DNA of 64,000 bases. It comes from Rhodococcus koreensis. Lineage in GTDB: Bacteria > Actinomycetota > Actinomycetes > Mycobacteriales > Mycobacteriaceae. The stretch covers positions 4,030,001 to 4,094,000 of the forward strand of contig NZ_FNSV01000005.1 in the NCBI RefSeq assembly GCF_900105905.1, in the 5' to 3' direction. Below are positions 26,569 through 33,753 of the stretch, piece by piece (position 1 is the stretch's first letter; each line of letters begins with the position of its first letter). The position numbers were made by a program, and so were the translations under genes. The notes below the pieces were generated by a model, which did not search any database, was not told the origin of the DNA, and saw only the letters and a list, made by a program, of their open reading frames with translations.

Positions 26569-27282
26569 ATGCCCCCGCGAAGACCGTCCTTGCTGGTCAC
26601 GAACCTGGCCAACCGGGATCCCGGCAGCTCGCAGACCGTGATCCTGGAGGAACTGCGCCGGGTGATCCTCAGCGGCGGCGCCCCGCCGGGCACCCCGATT
26701 CCGGTGGACGAGGTGGCCGAGCACTTCGGTGTCAGCCGCATCCCGATCCGGGAGTCGCTGAAGACGCTGATCGGCGAGGGTCTCGTCGATCACCGGGCCA
26801 ATGCCGGATACACGGTTGCCCGGCTGACCGTCGACGAACTCGAGGAGCTCTACCTGGTGCGGGGCGTCCTCGAGTCGGCGGCGCACTCGGTGGCCATCAC
26901 CCTGGCCGACGAGGCCGACGACACGAGGGCCCGGGAGACGTACGCGGCGCTCGACCGCTCGGTTCTCGAGGACGACCTGACCGCGTATCACCGGGAGAGC
27001 CGCAACTTCCACCTCGCCCTGGCGTCGCCGTGCCGGATGCAGCGGCTGCTGCACATGTTCGAGGCGGCGTGGAACATCACCGAGCCGGTGCAGCCGATGT
27101 CGCAGGTCGATACCCCGGAGCGGCTGCGCCTGCACCTCGGGCACCGCGACATGCTCGCGGCGTTCCTCGCCCGGGACGCCGCGGCGCTGAAGGCGGCCAC
27201 CGATCGGCACAACGAACAACTCGACACGGTGATCGCCGCCCTGCCCACGGACACCGGGATCTTCCGGGACACGCCCGGGTAG
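26569..27282 (+). CDS. GntR/FadR-family regulator with FCD domain
   Basis: The 237-residue regulator has a winged helix at about residues 22-85 (VDEVAEHFGVSRIPIRESL, then GYTVARL) and an all-helical FCD ligand domain after that (ELYLVRGVLES, HLALASPC, LHLGHRDMLAAFL). FCD domains often bind carboxylic acids through metal-coordinated His and Asp residues. It lies ten bases after allantoinase, at the end of the rightward alc-puuE unit and just before the permease. It is the only regulator in the purine island, so it probably controls it, with a urate, allantoin or glyoxylate-type effector. The inverted repeat at 27293-27337 is a likely target. Confidence 0.88.
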   Translation: MPPRRPSLLVTNLANRDPGSSQTVILEELRRVILSGGAPPGTPIPVDEVAEHFGVSRIPIRESLKTLIGEGLVDHRANAGYTVARLTVDELEELYLVRGVLESAAHSVAITLADEADDTRARETYAALDRSVLEDDLTAYHRESRNFHLALASPCRMQRLLHMFEAAWNITEPVQPMSQVDTPERLRLHLGHRDMLAAFLARDAAALKAATDRHNEQLDTVIAALPTDTGIFRDTPG

Positions 27283-27292
27283 GCCGTGCGGC

Positions 27293-27337
27293 AAGATATA
27301 TTCTCGGCCCGATCGGGCGCCCGCGAGAATATATCTT
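27293..27337. promoter_or_regulatory. AT-rich inverted repeat, likely GntR operator
   Basis: AAGATATATTCTCG (27293-27306) and CGAGAATATATCTT (27324-27337) are perfect 14-bp inverted arms with centres 31 bases apart, three helical turns. Between them lies the palindrome GCCCGATCGGGC (27307-27318). The arms are strikingly AT-rich for this genome. It begins 11 bases after the GntR stop and 124 bases before the permease. It could also fold as a terminator, but it lacks a U-tract. Confidence 0.55.
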
Positions 27338-27370
27338 CGCCGTCACAGTCAGGAAATATCCGAAAACTAC

Positions 27371-27458
27371 TTTTGCTCCCAGCGCTTCGGTGGTGTGCTT
27401 TTCACCGAGGCACCCTCACGTCGAAGCAGTCGTCTCCGGACTGCACCAGGGAGCAAAA
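27371..27458 (+). ncRNA. Candidate cis-regulatory RNA: three-way junction hiding the permease RBS
   Basis: The 88-base leader can form three helices. P1 is a perfect 10-bp pairing of TTTTGCTCCC (27371-27380) with GGGAGCAAAA (27449-27458). P2 is a 9-bp stem, one wobble, 27384-27392 with 27403-27411. P3 is GCAGTC (27426-27431) with GACTGC (27439-27444). P1's 3' strand contains the GGGAG ribosome binding site of the permease (ATG 27461), so folding would block translation. A rival 6-bp pairing, GCTTCG (27384-27389) with CGAAGC (27422-27427), would break P2 and P3, which allows switching. It lacks the conserved junction bases of the purine riboswitch. Ligand and reality are untested. Confidence 0.5.
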
Positions 27459-27460
27459 CG

Positions 27461-29002
27461 ATGACTCAGACAGCGCCCTCCTCCTCCGAAGGGGAAACCG
27501 TCCCCGGTGCACACCTGGCCGGCGCCGGGCTGATCAAACCCGGCTACCACCCGCGACTGACCAACGACGACCTCGCGCCGCTGAAGACCCAGTCGTGGTC
27601 GTCGTACAACATCTTCGCGTTCTGGATGTCCGACGTGCACAGCGTCGGCGGGTACGTCACCGCGGGCAGCCTGTTCGCGCTCGGGCTGACCAGCTGGCAG
27701 GTCCTCGTCGCCCTCGTGGTCGGCATCGCGATCGTCAACGTGTTCGCGAACCTGGTGGCCAAACCCAGCCAGGTCACCGGTGTCCCCTACCCGGTCATGT
27801 GCCGCAGCGCCTTCGGCGTCCTGGGCGCGAACGTCCCGGCCGTCATCCGCGGCCTCATCGCGGTGGCCTGGTACGGAATCCAGACCTACCTGGCGTCGCA
27901 CGCGCTCGTGATCCTCGGCCTGAAGATCTGGCCGGGCCTGGCGCCCTGGGCGGACGTGCACGAGCACGGATTCCTCGGCCTGTCGGCGCTCGGCTGGGCC
28001 GGGTTCATGACGATGTGGGTGCTGCAGGCGCTGGTCTTCTGGCGCGGCATGGAAAGCATCCGCAAGTTCATCGACTTCTGCGGCCCCGCCGTCTACGTCG
28101 TGATGTTGATGCTCGCCATCTATCTGATCAGCGAGGCCGGCTGGTCGAACATCAGCCTGAACCTCGGCGAGGTGAACTACACCGGCTGGTCGGCGGTGCC
28201 CGTGGTGCTGGGCGCGATCGCCCTTGTCGTGTCGTACTTCTCGGGCCCGATGCTCAACTTCGGCGACTTCTCCCGGTACGGAAAGACGTTCGCCGCGGTC
28301 AAGCGCGGCAACTTCCTCGGTCTCCCGGTGAACTTCCTGTTCTTCTCGATCCTCACCGTCGTCACCGCGTCGGCGACCCTGCCCGTGTACGGCCGCCTGA
28401 TCACCGATCCGGTCGAGACGGTCGCGCAGATGGACAACCTGTTCGCCGTCGTCCTCGGCCTGCTCACCTTCATCGTCGCCACCATCGGTATCAACATCGT
28501 CGCCAACTTCGTGTCCCCGGCCTTCGACTTCTCGCACGTCAGCCCGCAGCGAATCAGCTGGCGCACGGGCGGAATGATCGCCGCCGTCGGATCGGTCCTG
28601 ATCACCCCGTGGAACCTGTACAACAACCCGGAGGTGATCCACTACACGCTCGAGACGCTCGGCGCCTTCATCGGGCCGCTGTTCGGAATCCTCATCGCGG
28701 ACTACTACCTGGTGCGCAGGCAGCGGATCATCCTCGACGACATGTTCACCATGTCGCACGACGGAACATACTGGTACAAGAAGGGTTACAACCCGGCCGC
28801 GATCATCTCCACCGTCGTCGGCGCGATCGTCGCGATGGTTCCCGTGATCCTCAAGGCCCAGCCGTTCGGACTCGACGTGTGGGGCATGGCCGGCGCCGCC
28901 CAGTACTCGTGGTTCCTGGGCATGGGCATCGGATTCCTCTGCTATTTCGCACTGTCCACCGGCGCGCGTCGTGCGCACCGCACGGCCCCGGCCGAGGCGT
29001 AG
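27461..29002 (+). CDS. NCS1-family nucleobase/allantoin permease
   Basis: The 513-residue protein is a nucleobase:cation symporter-1 transporter with about 12 membrane helices. The N-terminal family stretch NDDLAPLKTQSWSSYNIFAF and the following WMSDVHSVGGYV precede helix 1; helix-break residues in the SGPMLNFGDFSRYGK segment are typical. NCS1 members import uracil, cytosine, allantoin, hydantoins or purines. Position upstream of the allantoin racemase and OHCU decarboxylase genes favours allantoin or another purine-derived substrate. ATG 27461 is preceded by GGGAG at a good distance; an upstream in-frame extension would encode the leader structure and is rejected. Translation may be controlled by that structure and transcription by the GntR regulator. 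Confidence 0.9.
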   Translation: MTQTAPSSSEGETVPGAHLAGAGLIKPGYHPRLTNDDLAPLKTQSWSSYNIFAFWMSDVHSVGGYVTAGSLFALGLTSWQVLVALVVGIAIVNVFANLVAKPSQVTGVPYPVMCRSAFGVLGANVPAVIRGLIAVAWYGIQTYLASHALVILGLKIWPGLAPWADVHEHGFLGLSALGWAGFMTMWVLQALVFWRGMESIRKFIDFCGPAVYVVMLMLAIYLISEAGWSNISLNLGEVNYTGWSAVPVVLGAIALVVSYFSGPMLNFGDFSRYGKTFAAVKRGNFLGLPVNFLFFSILTVVTASATLPVYGRLITDPVETVAQMDNLFAVVLGLLTFIVATIGINIVANFVSPAFDFSHVSPQRISWRTGGMIAAVGSVLITPWNLYNNPEVIHYTLETLGAFIGPLFGILIADYYLVRRQRIILDDMFTMSHDGTYWYKKGYNPAAIISTVVGAIVAMVPVILKAQPFGLDVWGMAGAAQYSWFLGMGIGFLCYFALSTGARRAHRTAPAEA

Positions 29003-29012
29003 GTCGAGGACC

Positions 29013-29741
29013 GTGCACATCAAGATCGTCAATCCCAACACCACCCGGGCGATGACCGACAAGATCGGCGACTGCGCCCGCTCCGTCGCCGGGCCCGGGA
29101 CGCTCGTCGAGGCGGTGAGCCCGCAGATGGGCCCCGCCTCCATCGAGAGTCACTACGACGAAGCACTCAGTGTCCCCGGGCTTCTCGAGGAGATCGCGCG
29201 CGGCGAGGAGGCCGGCGTGGACGGGTACGTGATCGCCTGCTTCGGCGATCCGGGCCTCGACGCGGCCCGGGAACTGGCCTCCGGCCCCGTGCTCGGCATC
29301 GCCGAGGCGGCCATGCACACCGCGAGCTTCCTGGGCCGCGGGTTCAGCGTCGTCACCACACTGGGACGCACCCGGGGGCGGGCGTGGGAACTCGCCGAAC
29401 GGTATGGCATGCAACGCTTCTGCCTCGGGGTGCACGCGTGCGAGATCGCGGTCCTCGACCTCGACCGGGACCCGGACGCGGTGAAGGTGATCACCGAGGC
29501 CTGCCGCGTCGCCCTCGACCGGGACGGTTCGGACGCGATCGTGCTGGGCTGCGCGGGCATGGCGGATCTGTGCGCGGTCATCTCGGCGGAACTCGGCGTG
29601 CCGGTGGTCGACGGCGTGGCGGCGGCGACCCTCATGGTGCAGTCCCTCGTGACGCTCGGTCTGCGGACCGGCGCGCGCGGCGAGTTCGCGGCTCCCCTGC
29701 CCAAGAAGTACACCGGACTGCTCGAGGGTTTCGGTCGCTGA
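29013..29741 (+). CDS. Allantoin/hydantoin racemase (Asp/Glu racemase superfamily)
   Basis: The 242-residue protein belongs to the hydantoin racemase family. It begins with the typical MHIKIVNPNTTRAMTDKI and contains the two-cysteine active site: Cys in YVIACFGDPGLDAAR and Cys in AIVLGCAGMADL. In the purine route the enzyme interconverts R- and S-allantoin so that both can be hydrolysed. GTG at 29013 follows GAGGA and lies 11 bases after the permease stop. Allantoin is favoured over 5-substituted hydantoins because no hydantoinase or carbamoylase gene is nearby while allantoinase is. Confidence 0.88.
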   Translation: MHIKIVNPNTTRAMTDKIGDCARSVAGPGTLVEAVSPQMGPASIESHYDEALSVPGLLEEIARGEEAGVDGYVIACFGDPGLDAARELASGPVLGIAEAAMHTASFLGRGFSVVTTLGRTRGRAWELAERYGMQRFCLGVHACEIAVLDLDRDPDAVKVITEACRVALDRDGSDAIVLGCAGMADLCAVISAELGVPVVDGVAAATLMVQSLVTLGLRTGARGEFAAPLPKKYTGLLEGFGR

Positions 29742-29815
29742 CCCCGAATGGCTGCGCTCTGTGCGCCATAGTGGTAGCCAGAGGTACCGAAAAGGCGCAC
29801 GAGCGAGGAGCCGTC

Positions 29816-30328
29816 ATGACCGAACCGCCCGGCCTGATCGCGTTCAACGCTCTGAGCGACGCGCGGGCCGTCGACCTGCTGGTGCAGTGCTGCGCGTCGA
29901 CGGTGTGGGCGAAGCGGATGGCCGCCGAGCGGCCGTTCCCGTCCGCCGACGCGCTGCACACCGCCGCCGACAACGTGCTGGCCGACCTGAGCGAGTCCGA
30001 GGTCGACGCGGCGCTGGCCGGTCATCCGCGGATCGGCGACCGCGCGGACAACCCCTCGTCGGCGCGCGAACAGTCGGCGGTCGCGTCCGCCGACGACGAC
30101 GTCCGCGCGCGCCTGCGGGCGGGTAACGAGGAGTACGAGCAGAAGTTCGGGCACGTCTACCTGGTGTGCGCGTCCGGTCGGTCGGCGCAGGAACTACTCG
30201 ACGTGCTGCACGCGCGTCTCGGCAACGACGCCGCGACGGAACGCACGATCCTGCGGACCGAACTCGCCGCCATCAACCGGTTGCGCCTGGAACGCCTTCT
30301 CGGCGAGATCGGAGACACGGTCCCCTGA
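29816..30328 (+). CDS. uraD: OHCU decarboxylase
   Basis: The 170-residue protein decarboxylates 2-oxo-4-hydroxy-4-carboxy-5-ureidoimidazoline to S-allantoin, the last step of stereospecific urate breakdown. The family catalytic His lies in LAGHPRIGDR, with the following SAREQSAV and the C-terminal ELAAINRLRLERL. ATG 29816 has GAGGAG upstream. A 74-base gap before it contains a 7-bp inverted repeat (GTGCGCC 29761-29767, GGCGCAC 29794-29800), so a separate promoter is possible. The stop overlaps the next start as TGATG. Its substrate comes from the two following enzymes. Confidence 0.93.
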   Translation: MTEPPGLIAFNALSDARAVDLLVQCCASTVWAKRMAAERPFPSADALHTAADNVLADLSESEVDAALAGHPRIGDRADNPSSAREQSAVASADDDVRARLRAGNEEYEQKFGHVYLVCASGRSAQELLDVLHARLGNDAATERTILRTELAAINRLRLERLLGEIGDTVP

Positions 30329-30657
30329 TGTCCAAGATCCTGAGCACCCACGTACTGGACGCCACCGACGGCACACCCGCAACGGGGGTGCACGTGCAGC
30401 TGGTGTCCTCGGCCGGCGACGTCCTCGCGAGCGCGACGACCGATTCGGACGGCCGCATCGCCGAGATCGCGCCGGACGGTCTGACCGCGGCCACCTATTC
30501 GCTGGTCTTCGCCACCGGCGACTACTTCGCCGCCCGCGGCCGGGAGACGTTCTACCCGGAGGTGACCGTCACGTTCGTCCTCGACGACCCGCAGCGGGGA
30601 TATCACGTCCCGTTGCTGTTGTCCCCGTTCGCCTATTCCACCTACCGCGGGAGCTGA
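30328..30657 (+). CDS. 5-hydroxyisourate hydrolase (transthyretin-like)
   Basis: This 109-residue protein hydrolyses 5-hydroxyisourate, the unstable product of uricase, to OHCU. It has the marks of the family: His8 in STHVLDATDGTPATGV, the central ETFYPEVTVTF and the C-terminal tetrapeptide YRGS, which separates these enzymes from transthyretin hormone carriers. It is coupled to the preceding decarboxylase gene by a TGATG overlap and followed three bases later by uricase, so the three consecutive enzymes of urate breakdown are made together. Confidence 0.96.
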   Translation: MSKILSTHVLDATDGTPATGVHVQLVSSAGDVLASATTDSDGRIAEIAPDGLTAATYSLVFATGDYFAARGRETFYPEVTVTFVLDDPQRGYHVPLLLSPFAYSTYRGS

Positions 30658-30660
30658 AGA

Positions 30661-31572
30661 ATGACCGACCTCACCGGCGCCATCGTCCTGGGCGAGCACC
30701 AGTACGGCAAGGCCGAGAACCGCGTCGTGCGGATCTACCGCGACACCCCGCGACACGAAATCCGGGACGTGAGCGTGTCGACGTGCCTGCGCGGCGACTT
30801 CTCGGCCGCGCACCTCGCCGGCGACCAGAGTTCGGTGCTGCCCACCGACACCCAGAAGCAGACGGCGTACTCCTACGCGAAGGAGAAGGGACTCGACTCC
30901 ATCGAGGAGTACGGGCTGACGCTGGCACGGCACTTCGTGGACGACGTGGCCCCGGTCGTGGGCGCTCGCATCGAGATCGAGGAGTACGCGTGGCAGCGCG
31001 CGGTGGTCGACGGGGCGGAACACGACCACACCTGGGTGCGCAAGGGCGAGGAGGTGCGCACCGCGGCGATCACCGTCGACGCCGACGGCACGTGGGTGGT
31101 CGGCGGGCTGAAGGATCTGGTGATCCTGAAGTCCACGGGCAGCGAATTCTTCGGATTCCTGAAGGACGAGTACACGATCCTCGAGGAGACGCACGACCGG
31201 GTGATGGCGACGTCGCTGGTCGTGCAGTGGCGGTTCGTCACCACCGACGTGGACTGGAACAGCGTCTACGCCGGCATCAAGGAACAGATCGTCGCGACGT
31301 TCGCGACCGTCCATTCGCTCGCCCTGCAGCAGACGCTGTACGAGATCGGCAAGGCGATCCTGGAGCGCTACCCCGTGCTCGCGGAGGTGCGCCTGTCCGC
31401 CCCGAACAAGCACCACTTCGCCCACGACCTCGCCCGTTTCGGCGTGGAGAACGACAACGAGGTCTTCCACGCCGCCGACCGCCCGTACGGCCTGATCCAG
31501 GCCACGGTGCAGCGTTCCGACGCCCCGGACCCCGGACCCGCATGGTCCGCGTACGCGGGGTGGCTCAGCTGA
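30661..31572 (+). CDS. uao: Urate oxidase (uricase)
   Basis: The 303-residue cofactor-free enzyme oxidises urate to 5-hydroxyisourate. The catalytic triad can be placed as Lys17 (HQYGKAEN), Thr62 (SVLPTDTQKQT) and the His of PNKHHFAHDL. The tandem T-fold arrangement is seen from length and from the repeated strand-helix pattern. It lies three bases after the HIU hydrolase gene, and its stop overlaps the following deaminase start as TGATG. No C-terminal peroxisomal signal is expected or present. The product is unstable, so tight coupling to the upstream hydrolase and decarboxylase genes makes sense. Confidence 0.95.
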   Translation: MTDLTGAIVLGEHQYGKAENRVVRIYRDTPRHEIRDVSVSTCLRGDFSAAHLAGDQSSVLPTDTQKQTAYSYAKEKGLDSIEEYGLTLARHFVDDVAPVVGARIEIEEYAWQRAVVDGAEHDHTWVRKGEEVRTAAITVDADGTWVVGGLKDLVILKSTGSEFFGFLKDEYTILEETHDRVMATSLVVQWRFVTTDVDWNSVYAGIKEQIVATFATVHSLALQQTLYEIGKAILERYPVLAEVRLSAPNKHHFAHDLARFGVENDNEVFHAADRPYGLIQATVQRSDAPDPGPAWSAYAGWLS

Positions 31573-32939
31573 TGTCCGAGGGCCCCGGCACGGTCGTCGT
31601 CTCCGGTGCGTACGTCGCCACCGTCGACACGTCGGGCACCGAGCATCCGGACGGCTACGTCGTCGTCCGGGGCAACCGCATCGTCGACGTCGGTGCCGGT
31701 CCCGCGCCGGAGATCGAGGGCGCACGGGTCGTCGACGGACGCGGCTGCCTGCTGACACCCGGACTGGTGAACACCCACCACCACCTGTACCAGTGGATCA
31801 CCCGCGGGCTCGCCGCCGACGACAACCTGTTCGGCTGGCTGACCACCCTCTACCCGATCTGGGCGGGCATCGACGCCGACGCCGTCCGGACGGCGGCCAC
31901 CGGCGGTCTCGCCTGGCTGGCGAAACACGGGTGCACGACCACGACCGACCACCATTACGTCGTGCCCCGCGACGGCGGCGACGTATTCGGTGCCGAGATC
32001 GAGGCCGCCCGGACCGTCGGGCTGCGGTTCCACCCCAGCCGGGGGTCGATGGACCTCGGCCACAGCCGGGGCGGGTTGCCACCAGACTCCGTGGTGGAGC
32101 GTCTCGACGACGTCCTCACCGGCACCCAGGACGTCATCGACCGCTGGCACGACCCGGCGCCCGACTCGATGCTGCGGGTCGCGGTGGCGCCCTGCTCCCC
32201 GTTCTCCGTCACCGCCGACCTGCTGACCGAGGCCGCGGCCCTCGCCCGGTCCGCCGGCGTGCGACTGCACACCCACCTCGCGGAAACCGTTGACGAGCAG
32301 GACTTCTGCCTCGACCGGTTCGGCTGCACCCCGGTTCAGTACATGGAGCGACTCGGCTGGGTGGGTCCCGACGTCTGGTACGCCCACGCCGTCCACCTCG
32401 ACGACGTCGCGATCACCACCCTGGCCGGCACCGGCACGGGCGTCGCCCACTGCCCCACGTCCAACGCCCGCCTCGGCGCCGGGATCGCCCGGGCCCGGGA
32501 CCTCCACGCGGCCGGGGTCCCGCTGGGACTCGGTGTCGACGGCGCCGCCAGCAACGAGGCGTGCAACATGCTCGAGGAGGCCCGCCACGCCGTGCTGTTC
32601 GCCCGGGCACGCGGCGGCCCGCGCGAGATGACGGTGCGCACCGCGCTCGAACTCGCCACCATCGGCGGGGCCCGGGTGCTCGGCCGGGACGACGAACTCG
32701 GCTCCGTCGAACCCGGCAAACTGGCCGACCTCGCACTGTGGCGGGTCGACACCCTCGCACATTCCGGCATCACCGACCCGGTGGCGGCTTTGGTTCTCGG
32801 GGCCACGGCGCCGCTGGAGTTGCTTCTGGTGAACGGGCGCGCCGTCGTCGAGCGTGGAAGAGTGATCACCGTGAACGAGGACGACGTCGCCGCGGAGGTC
32901 GAGCAGGCCCACCGGGCCCTGGTGCGCAAGGCGGGGTGA
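31572..32939 (+). CDS. 8-oxoguanine/guanine deaminase-type amidohydrolase
   Basis: The 455-residue protein is an amidohydrolase-superfamily deaminase of the COG0402 group. Metal ligands are seen in NTHHHLYQWITRG, in the His of HTHLAETVDEQDF and in the Asp of GLGVDGAASNE; the Cys-containing VAHCPTSNARLGAG is typical. Such enzymes deaminate 8-oxoguanine to urate or guanine to xanthine, and both products are used by the flanking genes. The longer metal-site spacing and sequence style resemble 8-oxoguanine deaminases, but guanine remains possible. It begins at a TGATG overlap with uricase and ends four bases before the FAD subunit gene. Confidence 0.85.
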   Translation: MSEGPGTVVVSGAYVATVDTSGTEHPDGYVVVRGNRIVDVGAGPAPEIEGARVVDGRGCLLTPGLVNTHHHLYQWITRGLAADDNLFGWLTTLYPIWAGIDADAVRTAATGGLAWLAKHGCTTTTDHHYVVPRDGGDVFGAEIEAARTVGLRFHPSRGSMDLGHSRGGLPPDSVVERLDDVLTGTQDVIDRWHDPAPDSMLRVAVAPCSPFSVTADLLTEAAALARSAGVRLHTHLAETVDEQDFCLDRFGCTPVQYMERLGWVGPDVWYAHAVHLDDVAITTLAGTGTGVAHCPTSNARLGAGIARARDLHAAGVPLGLGVDGAASNEACNMLEEARHAVLFARARGGPREMTVRTALELATIGGARVLGRDDELGSVEPGKLADLALWRVDTLAHSGITDPVAALVLGATAPLELLLVNGRAVVERGRVITVNEDDVAAEVEQAHRALVRKAG

Positions 32940-32943
32940 GACC

Positions 32944-33753
32944 ATGGATCTGTCGTTCGTGACGGAGATCTCGGCGCCGCGCAGCCGGGACGACCTGCCC
33001 GCCCCCGAACCCGGAACGGCGTACCTGGCGGGCGGCACCTGGCTGTATTCGGAGCCGCAACCGACGGTCACCCGGCTGGTCGACCTGGCCACCCTCGACT
33101 GGCCTGCGATCACGGTCCACGACGACGAACTCGAACTCGCCGCGACGTGCACCATCGAGAACCTCTGCAATGCACCGCTTCCCGCCGAGTGGTCGGCGAA
33201 GAACCTGTTCCGGCCGTGCGCCGAGTCGCTGGTCGCGTCGTGGAAGATCTGGCACACCGCGACCGTCGGCGGCAACCTCGCACTGGCGCTGCCTGCCGGC
33301 GCGATGATCACGCTGTGCTGCGCGCTCGACGCCGAACTCCTGATCTGGACCGCCGACGGCGGCGAACGCCGGGTTCCGGTGGACCGGTTCGTGACCGGGG
33401 CCGGCAGCACGACGCTGGAGGCCGGTGAACTGATCCGAAGCATCCACCTCCCCGCCGCCGCATTGCGGGGCCGCACGTCGCTGCGGAAGATCGCGTACTC
33501 GCCGCTCGGACGGTCCGGTGCCCTGCTCGCCGGACGCGTCGGCGCGGACGGATTCACGCTGACCGTCACCGCGTCGACCGTCCGCCCGTTCGTCCTGCGC
33601 TTCCCTGCCGTTCCCGGCACCGATCCGTTGAGCGCCGCTCTGGCCGAACGGATCTCCCCCGACGCCTACCTGACGGACGCGCACGGCGCCGCGGACTGGC
33701 GTCGCCACGTCACGGGCGTCCTCGCCGAGGAGATCCGGAGGGAGCTGGAATGA
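32944..33753 (+). CDS. Xanthine dehydrogenase FAD-binding subunit
   Basis: This 269-residue protein is the FAD subunit of a xanthine dehydrogenase-type molybdenum enzyme, passing electrons from the iron-sulphur centres to NAD. It has the PCMH-type FAD fold: PGTAYLAGGTWLYSEPQP near the N terminus, TVGGNLALALPAGAM for the second FAD loop, and the CO-dehydrogenase FAD C-terminal domain from about residue 175. The first FAD loop is atypical (GGTWLYSE in place of the usual GGTDL), as is often seen in actinobacterial forms. It overlaps the following molybdenum subunit gene by four bases as ATGA, so the subunits are made in step. Confidence 0.88.
   Translation: MDLSFVTEISAPRSRDDLPAPEPGTAYLAGGTWLYSEPQPTVTRLVDLATLDWPAITVHDDELELAATCTIENLCNAPLPAEWSAKNLFRPCAESLVASWKIWHTATVGGNLALALPAGAMITLCCALDAELLIWTADGGERRVPVDRFVTGAGSTTLEAGELIRSIHLPAAALRGRTSLRKIAYSPLGRSGALLAGRVGADGFTLTVTASTVRPFVLRFPAVPGTDPLSAALAERISPDAYLTDAHGAADWRRHVTGVLAEEIRRELE

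Noticed and set aside
27371..27458. Known purine (xpt-type) riboswitch
   Set aside because: Three helices are present, but the conserved junction and loop bases of that class are not seen; only a new or protein-responsive structure is proposed.
31368..33620. Minus-strand open frame of about 750 codons opposite the deaminase and XDH FAD genes
   Set aside because: Shadow frame; the plus-strand genes carry full motif sets and overlapping stop/start coupling.
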